Assembly (NCBI GenBank): GCA_024331095.1
Contig: JANDJE010000001.1
Coordinates: forward strand, 1 to 64,000
Length of the DNA: 64,000 bases
Direction: 5' to 3'
Source of the DNA: Nitrospira sp.
GTDB taxonomy: Bacteria; Nitrospirota; Nitrospiria; Nitrospirales; Nitrospiraceae
The notes beneath the pieces were generated by a model. That model was not told where the DNA came from, made no database searches, and saw nothing but the letters and a program-made list of their open reading frames with translations. Shown here one piece after another: positions 49,555 through 58,514 of the stretch. Each line of letters starts with the position of its first letter. Position 1 is the first letter of the stretch. A program made the translations under genes and the position numbers.

Positions 49555-50535
49555 ATGGTTCCGACTCCTGTTCCCTTCTATATGCTCTGCGGCTCGCTCG
49601 GCGCGGGAAAGACGACGCTCCTGATGCGCCTGCTGGAATACTGGAAGGCGCAAGGGCGAAAAACCGGCGTCCTCATGAACGAAGCGGGGGAAATCAGCAT
49701 CGACGGCCCGCGCGCCGGCACCCTGGCCGAGCAGGTGATGAACCTGGCGGGCGGCTGTGTCTGTTGCGACACGAAGGAAGATCTCTCCTGGGGCATCGCC
49801 GAGCTGGTGCGCTCATATGGATCGGACGTGTTGATCCTCGAATGTTCAGGGCTTGCCGATCCGTCGGAAGTGATCGATGCGGTCACTGACCTCTATACGG
49901 CGCGGTTGGCTTCCCTTGAACGGGTGATCGCGCTGCTTCATCCGGTCTCGACGGAATCCAGCCACTCCGCCGCCTACGTCGCGACCCAGGCCATTCGGTG
50001 CGCGGATGAGCTGATTCTCAACAAACAAGACCTGTACGTGTCCGGTCACTGGGAGCAATTTCGTGCGGCGATCATCGAACAGAACCCCTATGCGCGTCTC
50101 TGGGAAACGTCCCACGCGAGGCTCGACGTCGCGGAACTGCTCGACGCCCGCCCTTCCCTTGGTTCCCGCCTTTCCACAGGACGCCACGCCGCCACGAACG
50201 TCTTGTTCGACGCAGCTCGTTCCGCCTCCGTTCAACGCGCGGTCTACCATCCCATCGCCACCACCGTCCGTCTGGCCGGTCCGTTGAACAAAGAACGGTT
50301 CCAGGCGTGGCTCCAGGATCTTCCCAAGGAACTTGAGCGGGCCAAAGGTTTCTTCCGATTCTCCGGGAAGCCGGAATTGCAGGAGTTTCAGTACGCGCCG
50401 CCGGGGGAGCCGACGGTCGCCCCCATCATGTTGCTGGACGAGCCCGATCCGGCAATCGTCTTGATCGGCCGAGGATATGACGTCGAAGCCCTAGCACGCC
50501 GCTTGCTCAACTGCATGGAGACCGATGCCGTATGA
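49555..50535 (+). CDS. CobW/COG0523-type GTPase
   Basis: ORF 326 aa; GSLGAGKTTLLMRLL Walker A, GGCVCC metal-binding CxCC, ILECSGLADPSEV, LNKQDL. Confidence 0.9.
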   Translation: MVPTPVPFYMLCGSLGAGKTTLLMRLLEYWKAQGRKTGVLMNEAGEISIDGPRAGTLAEQVMNLAGGCVCCDTKEDLSWGIAELVRSYGSDVLILECSGLADPSEVIDAVTDLYTARLASLERVIALLHPVSTESSHSAAYVATQAIRCADELILNKQDLYVSGHWEQFRAAIIEQNPYARLWETSHARLDVAELLDARPSLGSRLSTGRHAATNVLFDAARSASVQRAVYHPIATTVRLAGPLNKERFQAWLQDLPKELERAKGFFRFSGKPELQEFQYAPPGEPTVAPIMLLDEPDPAIVLIGRGYDVEALARRLLNCMETDAV

Positions 50536-50619
50536 ATTCCCGCGCCGGACTCGGAATACCTATGCCGTTTGCGAACGCAAGCGACCGATCAAGAGCAATC
50601 GGTAAGCGCCTCGTCTTCA

Positions 50620-51192
50620 TCAAGAAGAGCGCGCGCCGGACGCCTGTGGAACCGGCTTCTTCCGAAAAGCCGGCCACAGTAACAAGAGCCAGGCGAATCC
50701 CGCGCCGATCGCTCCCCCGATCAACCAACCGCCGAGCACATCCGTGACATAATGGGCCCCCACGTAGACGCGGGCGAACCCGACCAGCGCAACAATCGGC
50801 CAACAGATCCAGCCGGCTTTTGGGTACAGGACCTGAATAAAGGCTGCGGCCGCGGCAGTGTTGACGGCGTGGTTCGATGGAAAACTGAACAGGCCTCCGC
50901 AGCCGCCCGGCTCGACGCTGATCGCTTGGCTCAGCGCCCGGCAAGGCCTCACCCGTTCAAACACCCACTTTAACTGCCCTCCGAGAAAATCGGCCAGGCC
51001 GACCGATGCCGCCAACAGAGGCCCGCCATAGAAGGCTTCCCGTCGGCGGGCCCAGATCCACCAGACAATCGCGCAAGCGGCCGGCAGGTAGAGGGTGCTG
51101 CGGTTGACAATCAGGAGGAAAAACCGATCGGCCAGAGCCGATTGCCCGGCCAAGCCGTTGATGGCATAGAACAGAGACTCATCCAGACTCAT
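50620..51192 (-). CDS. PAP2-family phosphatase
   Basis: ORF 190 aa; KWVFERVRP, SFPSNHAVNTAAAA, RVYVGAHYVTDVLGG. Confidence 0.9.
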   Translation of the reverse strand: MSLDESLFYAINGLAGQSALADRFFLLIVNRSTLYLPAACAIVWWIWARRREAFYGGPLLAASVGLADFLGGQLKWVFERVRPCRALSQAISVEPGGCGGLFSFPSNHAVNTAAAAAFIQVLYPKAGWICWPIVALVGFARVYVGAHYVTDVLGGWLIGGAIGAGFAWLLLLWPAFRKKPVPQASGARSS

Positions 51193-51319
51193 CGACAGGA
51201 CGATACGGCGTCATCCGCCATTCGTCAAGCATGAGACATCGCTTATCGATCATCTATCGGGCGGGAATCTTCACCGGTCCGTTTGTTCCACCAACAATGC
51301 GCGGCAAGACGTTCTTTCT

Positions 51320-51802
51320 TTATCGAGTCCTAAAGTGAATGCGCACGGTCAGTTCGCCGTCCACGGGATCGTCGCCGTTGAGTTGTGGATCGAATCGCCA
51401 TCTCCCAAGGGCATCGACCCCGGCGCGGGTCAGTTCCCGATGTTTGCAGGGTTCCAAGACCACGACGGTCACCTTGGCCTCTTTCGACACGAGCAACCGG
51501 GCCTTCATCCAATCGTCCAGCTCTTTCCCTTGAAGAGACGGCGGGATATCAGGCCATGGCGTGAAGAGGGCCACCGGGCCCAACTGCCGGTCCTTGTTCA
51601 ACGGCAGTCCATGGACGTGAACTTCCGGCAGCTCCAGCACGTCCTCGGCATGGTCGCTTTCATGCGTGGCCGCGTCGCCGGCCGCCGCCAACGCGGCGGC
51701 CGGGCTCATCAACAGCGGCCACGCGGCAACGACCAGAGTCACGCCCAGACTGATCGGGTGGAAAATGTTTGCCAAACGGGTCATCGACGGCCTTTCGTTC
51801 AT
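51320..51802 (-). CDS. Secreted protein with TonB C-terminal-like domain
   Basis: ORF 160 aa; signal-like N-terminus, His/acidic segment THESDHAEDVLELPEVHVHG, then VSKEAKVTVVVLEPCKHRELTRAGVDALGRWRFDPQLNGDDPVDGELTVRIHFRTR. Confidence 0.6.
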   Translation of the reverse strand: MNERPSMTRLANIFHPISLGVTLVVAAWPLLMSPAAALAAAGDAATHESDHAEDVLELPEVHVHGLPLNKDRQLGPVALFTPWPDIPPSLQGKELDDWMKARLLVSKEAKVTVVVLEPCKHRELTRAGVDALGRWRFDPQLNGDDPVDGELTVRIHFRTR

Positions 51803-51803
51803 G

Positions 51804-54218
51804 TTAGAAAAACCATTGTCCTCGAAAGAAGAACGATCGCGGCATGCCGGCGTGCGACACGCCCAGTCCGATGCTCCCTTCGCCGAAATTGATGAAGTAC
51901 TGTTGGTCTAACACGTTGACGACGTCAAACGCCAACAGCATCTTTTGCCCGTGCCACGGCAACGGCACGATATGGGAAATCGACAGATTGTAAATCGTGT
52001 AGGAAGGGCTGTGGGTGGAGTTGGTCTTGGCTCCTTCCGCCGCCGTCCGCAATCCGGATGCGAACAACATCTGGCCGGTCAACGTCGTGCGATCGAGCAG
52101 CCGGTAGCTCACGACGGCCGAGCCGGTCAGGATCTGCATGTGGTCGCAGAAGATGCCGCCCGGCGAATGGATGTCGGCGATCTCCTCGCCGTGCAGGAGA
52201 AAATGCCCCGATTGCAATCCGTACCCCTTGCATTGTCCCCATGCGATATTCCCGCGAACCGTCAGATTGTCCATCAGCCACAATTTGAGCGCCGCGTCGG
52301 CTCCTCGACTCCATCCCCGCTCGAACGCGAAGTAGTTGAGCAACGGCGTGGTCCCGAACTGGCCGGCGTCGGACAGATAGTTGGCCAGTTTGTAGTAGCC
52401 CGTCAGTTGCAGCGTCGCCCACTCCCCCAATGCATGCACACTGCCGATTTGAAAATAATGGGCTCGCTCCGCTCGGGGAGGATTGTTTGTCGTATCTTCC
52501 GGCTCCGCCGTGGTGCCGATTGTGTTCAACTTGGCAAACGAGATGGCCTCCAAATTGGGAGGAGTAAACAGCCGGCCATAGAACGCATGGAACGCATGGA
52601 ACGGGTTGTATCGGTACGTCACGCCGATTCGCGGGCTCACCTGTCCCTCGTGACGGAGATACTGCACCGTATCGGCCCGCACACCGACGTTGAACGTCCA
52701 ATGGTCGTTCGGCGTCCACTGGTCCTGAATCCAAAACTCCTGCCGCCAGCCGATCAATCGGTTGTCGGCGTTGAGACTCACCAAATCGGTCAGTCCGCTG
52801 TCGAACGCCGTCAGGCGCGTTTTGTTGATCGCCTGGGTGCGATCGACCTGAAAGCCCGCCTTGATCAGGTGCTCCTTGCCGTGAACATAGGTATAGTCCA
52901 GCCGGACGCCGCCCGAATAGGCGGTTCGATCCTGGCTCCCGGCCGAAAACGGCTCCGTCTCATCCGGCACGTAGGCCAGCACGTTGAACGGATCGGTTCG
53001 AAACGTCGCCCTCGTGTGACGGAAGTATCCGGCCAAACTGAAAAAGTTTCGGGTATTGATATCATGCCGCCACACGAGATGGCCGTATTGATTGTTTTCC
53101 TTTTGGTTCTCGTCAATCATTTCCGAGGGAACCGGCGAAAACCCGCCCGGCAACAGACCGTTGAGCGTCCCCGTGATCACCGGATTCGGCTCCTGTCCCG
53201 GCGACGTCGGAATTTGATACTTCGCGATGGAGTTAAGAAACAGCAGCGTGAAATTGTCACGGTTGCTCACCTGATAATCGCCGCGGAACATCGTCTGATT
53301 GCGCTCGCTTTGACCATGATAGGTGGGGCGTCCGAGCGTCGGCGGCTCGATGCCACGGTTCGTCGCCGTATGGCTGTTCAAGAAGTAATAGCGGAACTTC
53401 TCGCCGACCGCGCCGCCGTATTCGAAGGAAGGATTGATCATGTTGTTCGAGCCGCCGAACATTTGGATCGATCCGAACCCCGGCTTCGTGCCGCTCTTGG
53501 TGGTGATGTCGATCAACGCCGCCGTCTTGTTCCCGACGTTGGCCTCCATCCCGCCCAAGACGATGTCGGCCCGTTCCCAGGCGCGTGGGGTAATCACGTC
53601 CGAAAAGGTGGACGACACCGTGTCAGGAATCGGCACGCCGTCGATTCGGATTTGGAGATTCGCATGGTCCTGCCTGATATGGACCTGCTTGAGCGATCCG
53701 TAGACCGCGCCGGGAATCGTCAACAGGACATCGTGGAACTCGTTATTGTTTCCCCTCGGCAGCATGTCGATTTCCTTCCGGCTGAGGGAATAGGTTTCGC
53801 TGGACGCTGTCGTCGAGAGCGGCGGGAGTGGTGAGACCACCTCCAGAGCAATTTCCTTCGTCTGTGACAACGTGAGCGTGACGGACTTGGACGACTCCTC
53901 TTCCAAGGTGAGCACCACATATTCGCTTCGATAGGTCTCCTGCACCGCGCTGATCGAGTAGGTGCCCTTGTCGGCCACCGCAATCTTGAATTCCCCCGCA
54001 TCGCTCGAGACGCCGGAGGCCACGACGTCGCCCTCTTGATTTTTCACCTCAATGACGGCCTGCGGCACGCGCCGAAGGTCTTGGTTTTGAACGATCCCGC
54101 TGATCGTTCTTCTATTATCGGCACCTTTCCCGATATCTTCTCCCCACGCCGTCCCCGCGACCATCGCGCCCACGACAATCAGCCCGGCACACAACGCCCT
54201 TCTTCCTGTAACGACCAT
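51804..54218 (-). CDS. TonB-dependent receptor with N-terminal carboxypeptidase-regulatory-like domain
   Basis: Start MVVTGRRALCAGLIVVGAMVAG at 54218 with AAGGAGGGG RBS; plug-like EIDMLPRGNNNEFHDVLLTIPGAVYG..., C-terminal aromatic RSFFFRGQWFF. Confidence 0.9.
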   Translation of the reverse strand: MVVTGRRALCAGLIVVGAMVAGTAWGEDIGKGADNRRTISGIVQNQDLRRVPQAVIEVKNQEGDVVASGVSSDAGEFKIAVADKGTYSISAVQETYRSEYVVLTLEEESSKSVTLTLSQTKEIALEVVSPLPPLSTTASSETYSLSRKEIDMLPRGNNNEFHDVLLTIPGAVYGSLKQVHIRQDHANLQIRIDGVPIPDTVSSTFSDVITPRAWERADIVLGGMEANVGNKTAALIDITTKSGTKPGFGSIQMFGGSNNMINPSFEYGGAVGEKFRYYFLNSHTATNRGIEPPTLGRPTYHGQSERNQTMFRGDYQVSNRDNFTLLFLNSIAKYQIPTSPGQEPNPVITGTLNGLLPGGFSPVPSEMIDENQKENNQYGHLVWRHDINTRNFFSLAGYFRHTRATFRTDPFNVLAYVPDETEPFSAGSQDRTAYSGGVRLDYTYVHGKEHLIKAGFQVDRTQAINKTRLTAFDSGLTDLVSLNADNRLIGWRQEFWIQDQWTPNDHWTFNVGVRADTVQYLRHEGQVSPRIGVTYRYNPFHAFHAFYGRLFTPPNLEAISFAKLNTIGTTAEPEDTTNNPPRAERAHYFQIGSVHALGEWATLQLTGYYKLANYLSDAGQFGTTPLLNYFAFERGWSRGADAALKLWLMDNLTVRGNIAWGQCKGYGLQSGHFLLHGEEIADIHSPGGIFCDHMQILTGSAVVSYRLLDRTTLTGQMLFASGLRTAAEGAKTNSTHSPSYTIYNLSISHIVPLPWHGQKMLLAFDVVNVLDQQYFINFGEGSIGLGVSHAGMPRSFFFRGQWFF

Positions 54219-54230
54219 GGCCCCTCCTTG

Positions 54231-54244
54231 CTTATGCGCATAAG
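54231..54244. promoter_or_regulatory. 14-bp perfect palindrome CTTATGCGCATAAG upstream of TonB receptor
   Basis: Direct reading; ends 12 nt upstream of the receptor start codon, next to the RBS. Confidence 0.45.
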
Positions 54245-54336
54245 ACGGTGACAAGCAAAATGACGGAGGATGGACGGCTTGGGCAGCCCAAGGCCTTTCC
54301 ACCACCGTGAGACGATTGATGTGCGTCAGTGCTTGT

Positions 54337-54657
54337 CTAGAGACGCGGCGGAGCGCGGGAAGGGCCGACGAGCGAGAGCGTCGCCGAGAAAAGTGCGTCT
54401 TCCGCGGTGTTCACCCGAGACCAAACCAGGTCACCGGGAGTCAGGCTCGGCAGATCACAATCGATCGAACCGGCGATGTGATCGTCAACCCATTGGCAGA
54501 TGTCGTGGGCCGAATGTTCGTGGCCGTCGGTGTCCGCGGCGGCCAACGCATGGTGGACGTCTTGCGCGACGGCAAACGGCGCAAGGGCCAGCAGAAGTGC
54601 CATCAGAAAGGCTGAAAGGCCGGCTTGGAACTTTATGGACCATCGTGGCTCGATCAT
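54337..54657 (-). CDS. Small secreted His-containing hypothetical protein
   Basis: ORF reported to 54696 (TTG start); start MIEPRWSIKFQAGLSAFLMALLLALAPFAVAQ at 54657 gives a signal peptide; VHHALAAADTDGHEHSAHDICQW. Confidence 0.6.
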   Translation of the reverse strand: MIEPRWSIKFQAGLSAFLMALLLALAPFAVAQDVHHALAAADTDGHEHSAHDICQWVDDHIAGSIDCDLPSLTPGDLVWSRVNTAEDALFSATLSLVGPSRAPPRL

Positions 54658-54680
54658 GGGGCATAGCGGGTACCATAAGC

Positions 54681-54695
54681 TGACAGAGCCTGTCA
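54681..54695. promoter_or_regulatory. Inverted repeat TGACAG-AGC-CTGTCA
   Basis: Intergenic, upstream of 54657 start; minus-strand reading TTTGACAGGCTCTGTCA overlaps a TTGACA-like -35 hexamer. Confidence 0.4.
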
Positions 54696-54819
54696 AATTG
54701 GTTGGACATGGCAGTGATTTTATTGATTCATCAACATGTTACAAACTCCCTTCTGGACTTTTCCCCAACATTTCCTATACTCTACGGCATCGAGACCATT
54801 TTTTCTTGAAAGGATCACC

Positions 54820-55878
54820 GTGAGCAGGCCCATTGACAATCAACATGTCATCGAGATCAAAGCGCTGCCGTCGCCCCGCACGATTAAAACCAGACTTCCC
54901 ATCACGGATCAGGCGGCCAAACTGGTCGTCGAAACCAGAGAAGCCGTCAGAAAGATCCTCCACGGGCAAGACCGTGATCGCCTCGTCATCATCGTGGGGC
55001 CCTGCTCGATCCATGATCCCGATGCCGCGCTCGACTACGCACAGAAACTGAAGCCGGTCGCCGACGCCCTGCGCGACCGGTTTCTGATCATCATGCGAAC
55101 CTATTTTGAGAAACCTCGGACCACCGTCGGCTGGAAAGGCTTGATCAACGACCCCCATTTGGACGGCACCTGTGATATTGCGCGCGGGATGGAGCTGGCC
55201 CGGACGATCCTGCTTCGAATCAACCAGCTCGGCCTGCCTTGTGCAACGGAGCTGCTGGATCCGGTCACGCCCCAATACACCGCCGATCTCATCAGTTGGA
55301 CGGCGATCGGCGCGCGCACCACCGAAAGCCAGATTCACCGCGAGATGGCCAGCGGTCTTTCCATGCCCGTCGGATTCAAAAACGGCACCGAGGGCAACCT
55401 CCAGGTCGCCGTCAACGCCATGATTTCGGCGCGAGCCCCGCACCACTTCGTCGGCATCAACGCCGACGGCCAAACTTCCATCATCAAGACCATGGGCAAT
55501 CCGGATCGACACATCGTCCTCCGTGGCGGGGGAGGCAAAAGCAATTACGACGCCGAGCACGTCGCCAAGGCCGAGACGGCCGTGGCGGGCGAACACATCG
55601 CCCGTCCCATCATGATCGATTGTTCACACGACAATTCGAGCAAAGACCACCGCCGCCAAGGCACCGTGGCTCGCGAAGTCCTCCGCCAGTTCCGCGAGGG
55701 CCGTCAGTCGATCATGGGGCTCATGCTGGAGAGCAATCTCCACCCCGGGAAGCAAACGTGGAAAGAGGGAGTTCCGCTCGCGTACGGCGTCTCGATCACC
55801 GACGCCTGTCTCGGATGGGACGAAACGAAGTCTCTCTTGGACGAACTGGCCGAATCACTGACCGTCAAACCGGCCTAA
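54820..55878 (+). CDS. aroG: 3-deoxy-7-phosphoheptulonate synthase (AroG/F/H type)
   Basis: GTG start at 54820 preceded by GAAAGGA; RLVIIVGPCSIHDPDAALDYAQKL, EKPRTTVGWKGLINDPHLDGT, IMIDCSHDNSSKDHRRQ. Confidence 0.95.
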   Translation: MSRPIDNQHVIEIKALPSPRTIKTRLPITDQAAKLVVETREAVRKILHGQDRDRLVIIVGPCSIHDPDAALDYAQKLKPVADALRDRFLIIMRTYFEKPRTTVGWKGLINDPHLDGTCDIARGMELARTILLRINQLGLPCATELLDPVTPQYTADLISWTAIGARTTESQIHREMASGLSMPVGFKNGTEGNLQVAVNAMISARAPHHFVGINADGQTSIIKTMGNPDRHIVLRGGGGKSNYDAEHVAKAETAVAGEHIARPIMIDCSHDNSSKDHRRQGTVAREVLRQFREGRQSIMGLMLESNLHPGKQTWKEGVPLAYGVSITDACLGWDETKSLLDELAESLTVKPA

Positions 55879-55955
55879 AAAACCGGCCTGGCGCCATCAA
55901 CGCACCGGCCGTTGCCCTGACAAAAGCCGGCGCGATTTTCTCTCTTCTCAATCCA

Positions 55956-56741
55956 TCACCGTCGATCGTCATCAGTGGGGATGGTATCAGGGTTCTCCCC
56001 CTGTTGAGTCGCCGCGACGATTCCGTCCCGACGCGCCAGGGCCACCTCCCACCCTGGTCGTTCGCTGATCGCCTCTTCGTAGTGCCGCAGAGCCAGATGA
56101 AAATTTCCCGACGCCTCTTCGAACAACCCGCGATGATAGGCAACCCGCCAGGCCGGCGCGCCGAGATTGGCGGCGATCGTCAGTTGCCGTTTCGCCTCCG
56201 GCAGTTTGTCCGCGAGAAAGAGCGCGCCGGCGTAAACTTCCCGCAGATCGGCATCTTCGGGAGACAATTTCACCTGCTCCGCAAAAAATCTGAGCGCAAA
56301 CGGAATGTTGCCCTCTTCCAGTGCGATCCGGCCGCGGAGCACGGCGGCGGGGCCGTGCGCTTTCTGGAGACTGAAGAGCGCATCCAGATATTGTTGGGCC
56401 AGCGCAAACTGGCGATCCTCGTACGCGAGAATCGCCGACGCCATGAATCCCGGCGCATAGGTCGGACAGGTCTGGGCCACCCGCTCCACATCCCGGCGTA
56501 ACTCCTCGCACGGGAATCGTCCCTCCTCCAACGAACCGCACCCGCCCGGCTTCGCGCGGGCCTCGCGCCACTGTTCCCATACCGGCAACAATTGACGGTC
56601 GGGCAACGGACACTCGTTGTACACGTGTCGACTTTGATACGAGCAGGCGCCGAGGCCGAGACCCAGCACCGCCGCCAGGGCGACCCCGACGCCCCTTCGG
56701 CCTATCGACGGAATCCAACCGGAACTCATATCCCGTTTCAT
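55956..56741 (-). CDS. TPR lipoprotein (TadD-like)
   Basis: Start MKRDMSSGWIPSIGRRG at 56741 overlaps the TadC stop (ATGA); lipobox GLGACSYQ; TPR-like repeats. Confidence 0.75.
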   Translation of the reverse strand: MKRDMSSGWIPSIGRRGVGVALAAVLGLGLGACSYQSRHVYNECPLPDRQLLPVWEQWREARAKPGGCGSLEEGRFPCEELRRDVERVAQTCPTYAPGFMASAILAYEDRQFALAQQYLDALFSLQKAHGPAAVLRGRIALEEGNIPFALRFFAEQVKLSPEDADLREVYAGALFLADKLPEAKRQLTIAANLGAPAWRVAYHRGLFEEASGNFHLALRHYEEAISERPGWEVALARRDGIVAATQQGENPDTIPTDDDRR

Positions 56742-57658
56742 GGTAAAGGCGATCCTCGAAGCGTGGAAAGGTTGAGAACTTTGACCAGTTGATACAACGC
56801 GGGCCCCAATGTCGTAATGAAAACGGAGGGCAAAAAACACAACACCAGCGGAAACACCAGTTTGACCGGCAACGCCTGAGCCGCGAGCAGCACCCGCTCA
56901 CGTCGCGCATTCCGCAAATCCCCGGCCTGATAACGCAAGGTTTCGGCCAGACCGGCACCGACTTGCTCCGCATGGATCAGGGCCGACACGAACGTCGAGA
57001 CGGAAGGAACGTCCAGGCGCCACGCCAGGCGGCGCAACGCTTGGACTCGTCCGACGCCGACTTGCAATTCGGCCTGAAAGGTGTGCAACTCTGCCGCAAG
57101 GGTTCGGGGGCGCGGCTGAGCGTGGAGCACCGTGGCAAGCGCGGCGTCGAATCCCAGCCCTCCTTCCGCCAGCGACGCCAGCAGTTCCAGCAACAGCGGA
57201 AGATCTTCCTCCGCTTCGCGCACCCGACGACGCCGGGCGGCCCGAACGACCAGAACCGGCGCCAGCGCGACGTTGGCCAGGAGAATCCAGGGCGCAGCCT
57301 CCGCGATGGAGGCCAATCCCTCGCCGAGTCCTCCGGGAATATAGGCGAACCCTTGCGCCATAAGATCGACGAGCCCGAACCGGCTTGCCGCCGTCGCGCC
57401 GACGGCCCCCATGCCAAGACAGGATGCCGTCGCGCCGATGAACAAAAGCGGAGCCGACGACGCGCGAAAACCGGCGAGATACAGCCATCTGGCCAATCGA
57501 CCGGCGGGATCCGTGGAATCGACGCTCAGGGGACCTTCTCGCCGCCTCTTGGCCGTTCGCATCCGATCAAGCGTACGATACCGCAATGCCCAGGAGACCG
57601 CCTCCCACGCCGCCACGGCGGTCACCAACCCGAACACGACCAAGAACGTCGTCGTCAT
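56738..57658 (-). CDS. tadC: Tad pilus inner-membrane protein TadC
   Basis: ORF 306 aa; T2SF-like region DLPLLLELLASLAEGGLGFDAALATV...VSTFVSALIHAEQVGAGLAETLRYQAGDLRNARRER. Confidence 0.88.
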   Translation of the reverse strand: MTTTFLVVFGLVTAVAAWEAVSWALRYRTLDRMRTAKRRREGPLSVDSTDPAGRLARWLYLAGFRASSAPLLFIGATASCLGMGAVGATAASRFGLVDLMAQGFAYIPGGLGEGLASIAEAAPWILLANVALAPVLVVRAARRRRVREAEEDLPLLLELLASLAEGGLGFDAALATVLHAQPRPRTLAAELHTFQAELQVGVGRVQALRRLAWRLDVPSVSTFVSALIHAEQVGAGLAETLRYQAGDLRNARRERVLLAAQALPVKLVFPLVLCFLPSVFITTLGPALYQLVKVLNLSTLRGSPLP

Positions 57659-57665
57659 CTCGGCC

Positions 57666-58514
57666 TCAGTAGCGAATCCGACTAAGCTGCCGCACCCACA
57701 AGATCCCCACCGCCTGCAACAGCATGGTACCAGCCGTCAGATACCGGCCGAGATCGCTCGTCAAAAACACGACGAACGAGGCGGGATTCGCCCGCCACAT
57801 GATCCAGGCCAACCCGTATGAAATTCCCATCATCGCCATTACCGAGACATTGGCTTCCACCGCCTGCGCCCGCACTCGGCGGGAGACTTCGATCCGATCC
57901 CGAACGGTTCGACCGACCGCCGCGAGCGAACCGGCCACGCGTCCGCCTCCGGTCCATTGAGCGGAGAGCGTCAGGGAGAACAACTGTACACTCTCCAAGG
58001 GAATCTGCCTCGACAGATCGCGGAAGACGCCGGGCGCGTCCTCGCCGAGCCGAAGACGGGCCACCAGATCCTCCAGGTACGGCCGCAGAGGAGCCTTCGA
58101 TTCCTGCATGGCCGTTTCGATCGCCTTGGGCAAGGCCATCCCCACCCGCAGCGCGCCGACCAATCCGTCGATGACGTCCGTAAGCTGAGTCTCCAACAAA
58201 AGAACGCGCTTGGAGACCACGATGGACTCGGCGATCATGCCCGCCACACCGACGATCGCCGCCACGGCCAGCGCAAAGGGAATCGGCCAGTTGAGCCCTC
58301 CCCAGCTTCCCGTCGCGGTCATGACGGCGATGGCGAGCGGCATCCATCGGTATCGAGGGGGAAACGTTGAGACCGTCCGGCCTTGAGCTGCCGAACGGGG
58401 AGCGGACGCCGCCAGCAGCCGAGCGACACGGCGGCGGCGTTCCGCCACCCACAACCAGATCGCCACGGCCGCGCCCCCGAGCGGCAGGATGACCAGCGCC
58501 ACGCTACTCCACAT
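57666..58514 (-). CDS. tadB: Tad pilus inner-membrane protein TadB
   Basis: Start [14 protein letters not shown] at 58514; LTDVIDGLVGALRVGMALPKAIETAMQE...FSLTLSAQWTGGGRVAGSLAAVGRTVRDR. Confidence 0.88.
   Translation of the reverse strand: MWSSVALVILPLGGAAVAIWLWVAERRRRVARLLAASAPRSAAQGRTVSTFPPRYRWMPLAIAVMTATGSWGGLNWPIPFALAVAAIVGVAGMIAESIVVSKRVLLLETQLTDVIDGLVGALRVGMALPKAIETAMQESKAPLRPYLEDLVARLRLGEDAPGVFRDLSRQIPLESVQLFSLTLSAQWTGGGRVAGSLAAVGRTVRDRIEVSRRVRAQAVEANVSVMAMMGISYGLAWIMWRANPASFVVFLTSDLGRYLTAGTMLLQAVGILWVRQLSRIRY

Noticed and set aside
51945-53834. 629-aa plus-strand ORF
   Set aside because: Antisense to the TonB-dependent receptor.
55866-55890. Direct repeat AAACCGGCCT x2 across the aroG stop
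   Set aside because: Short, single occurrence, no clear functional context.
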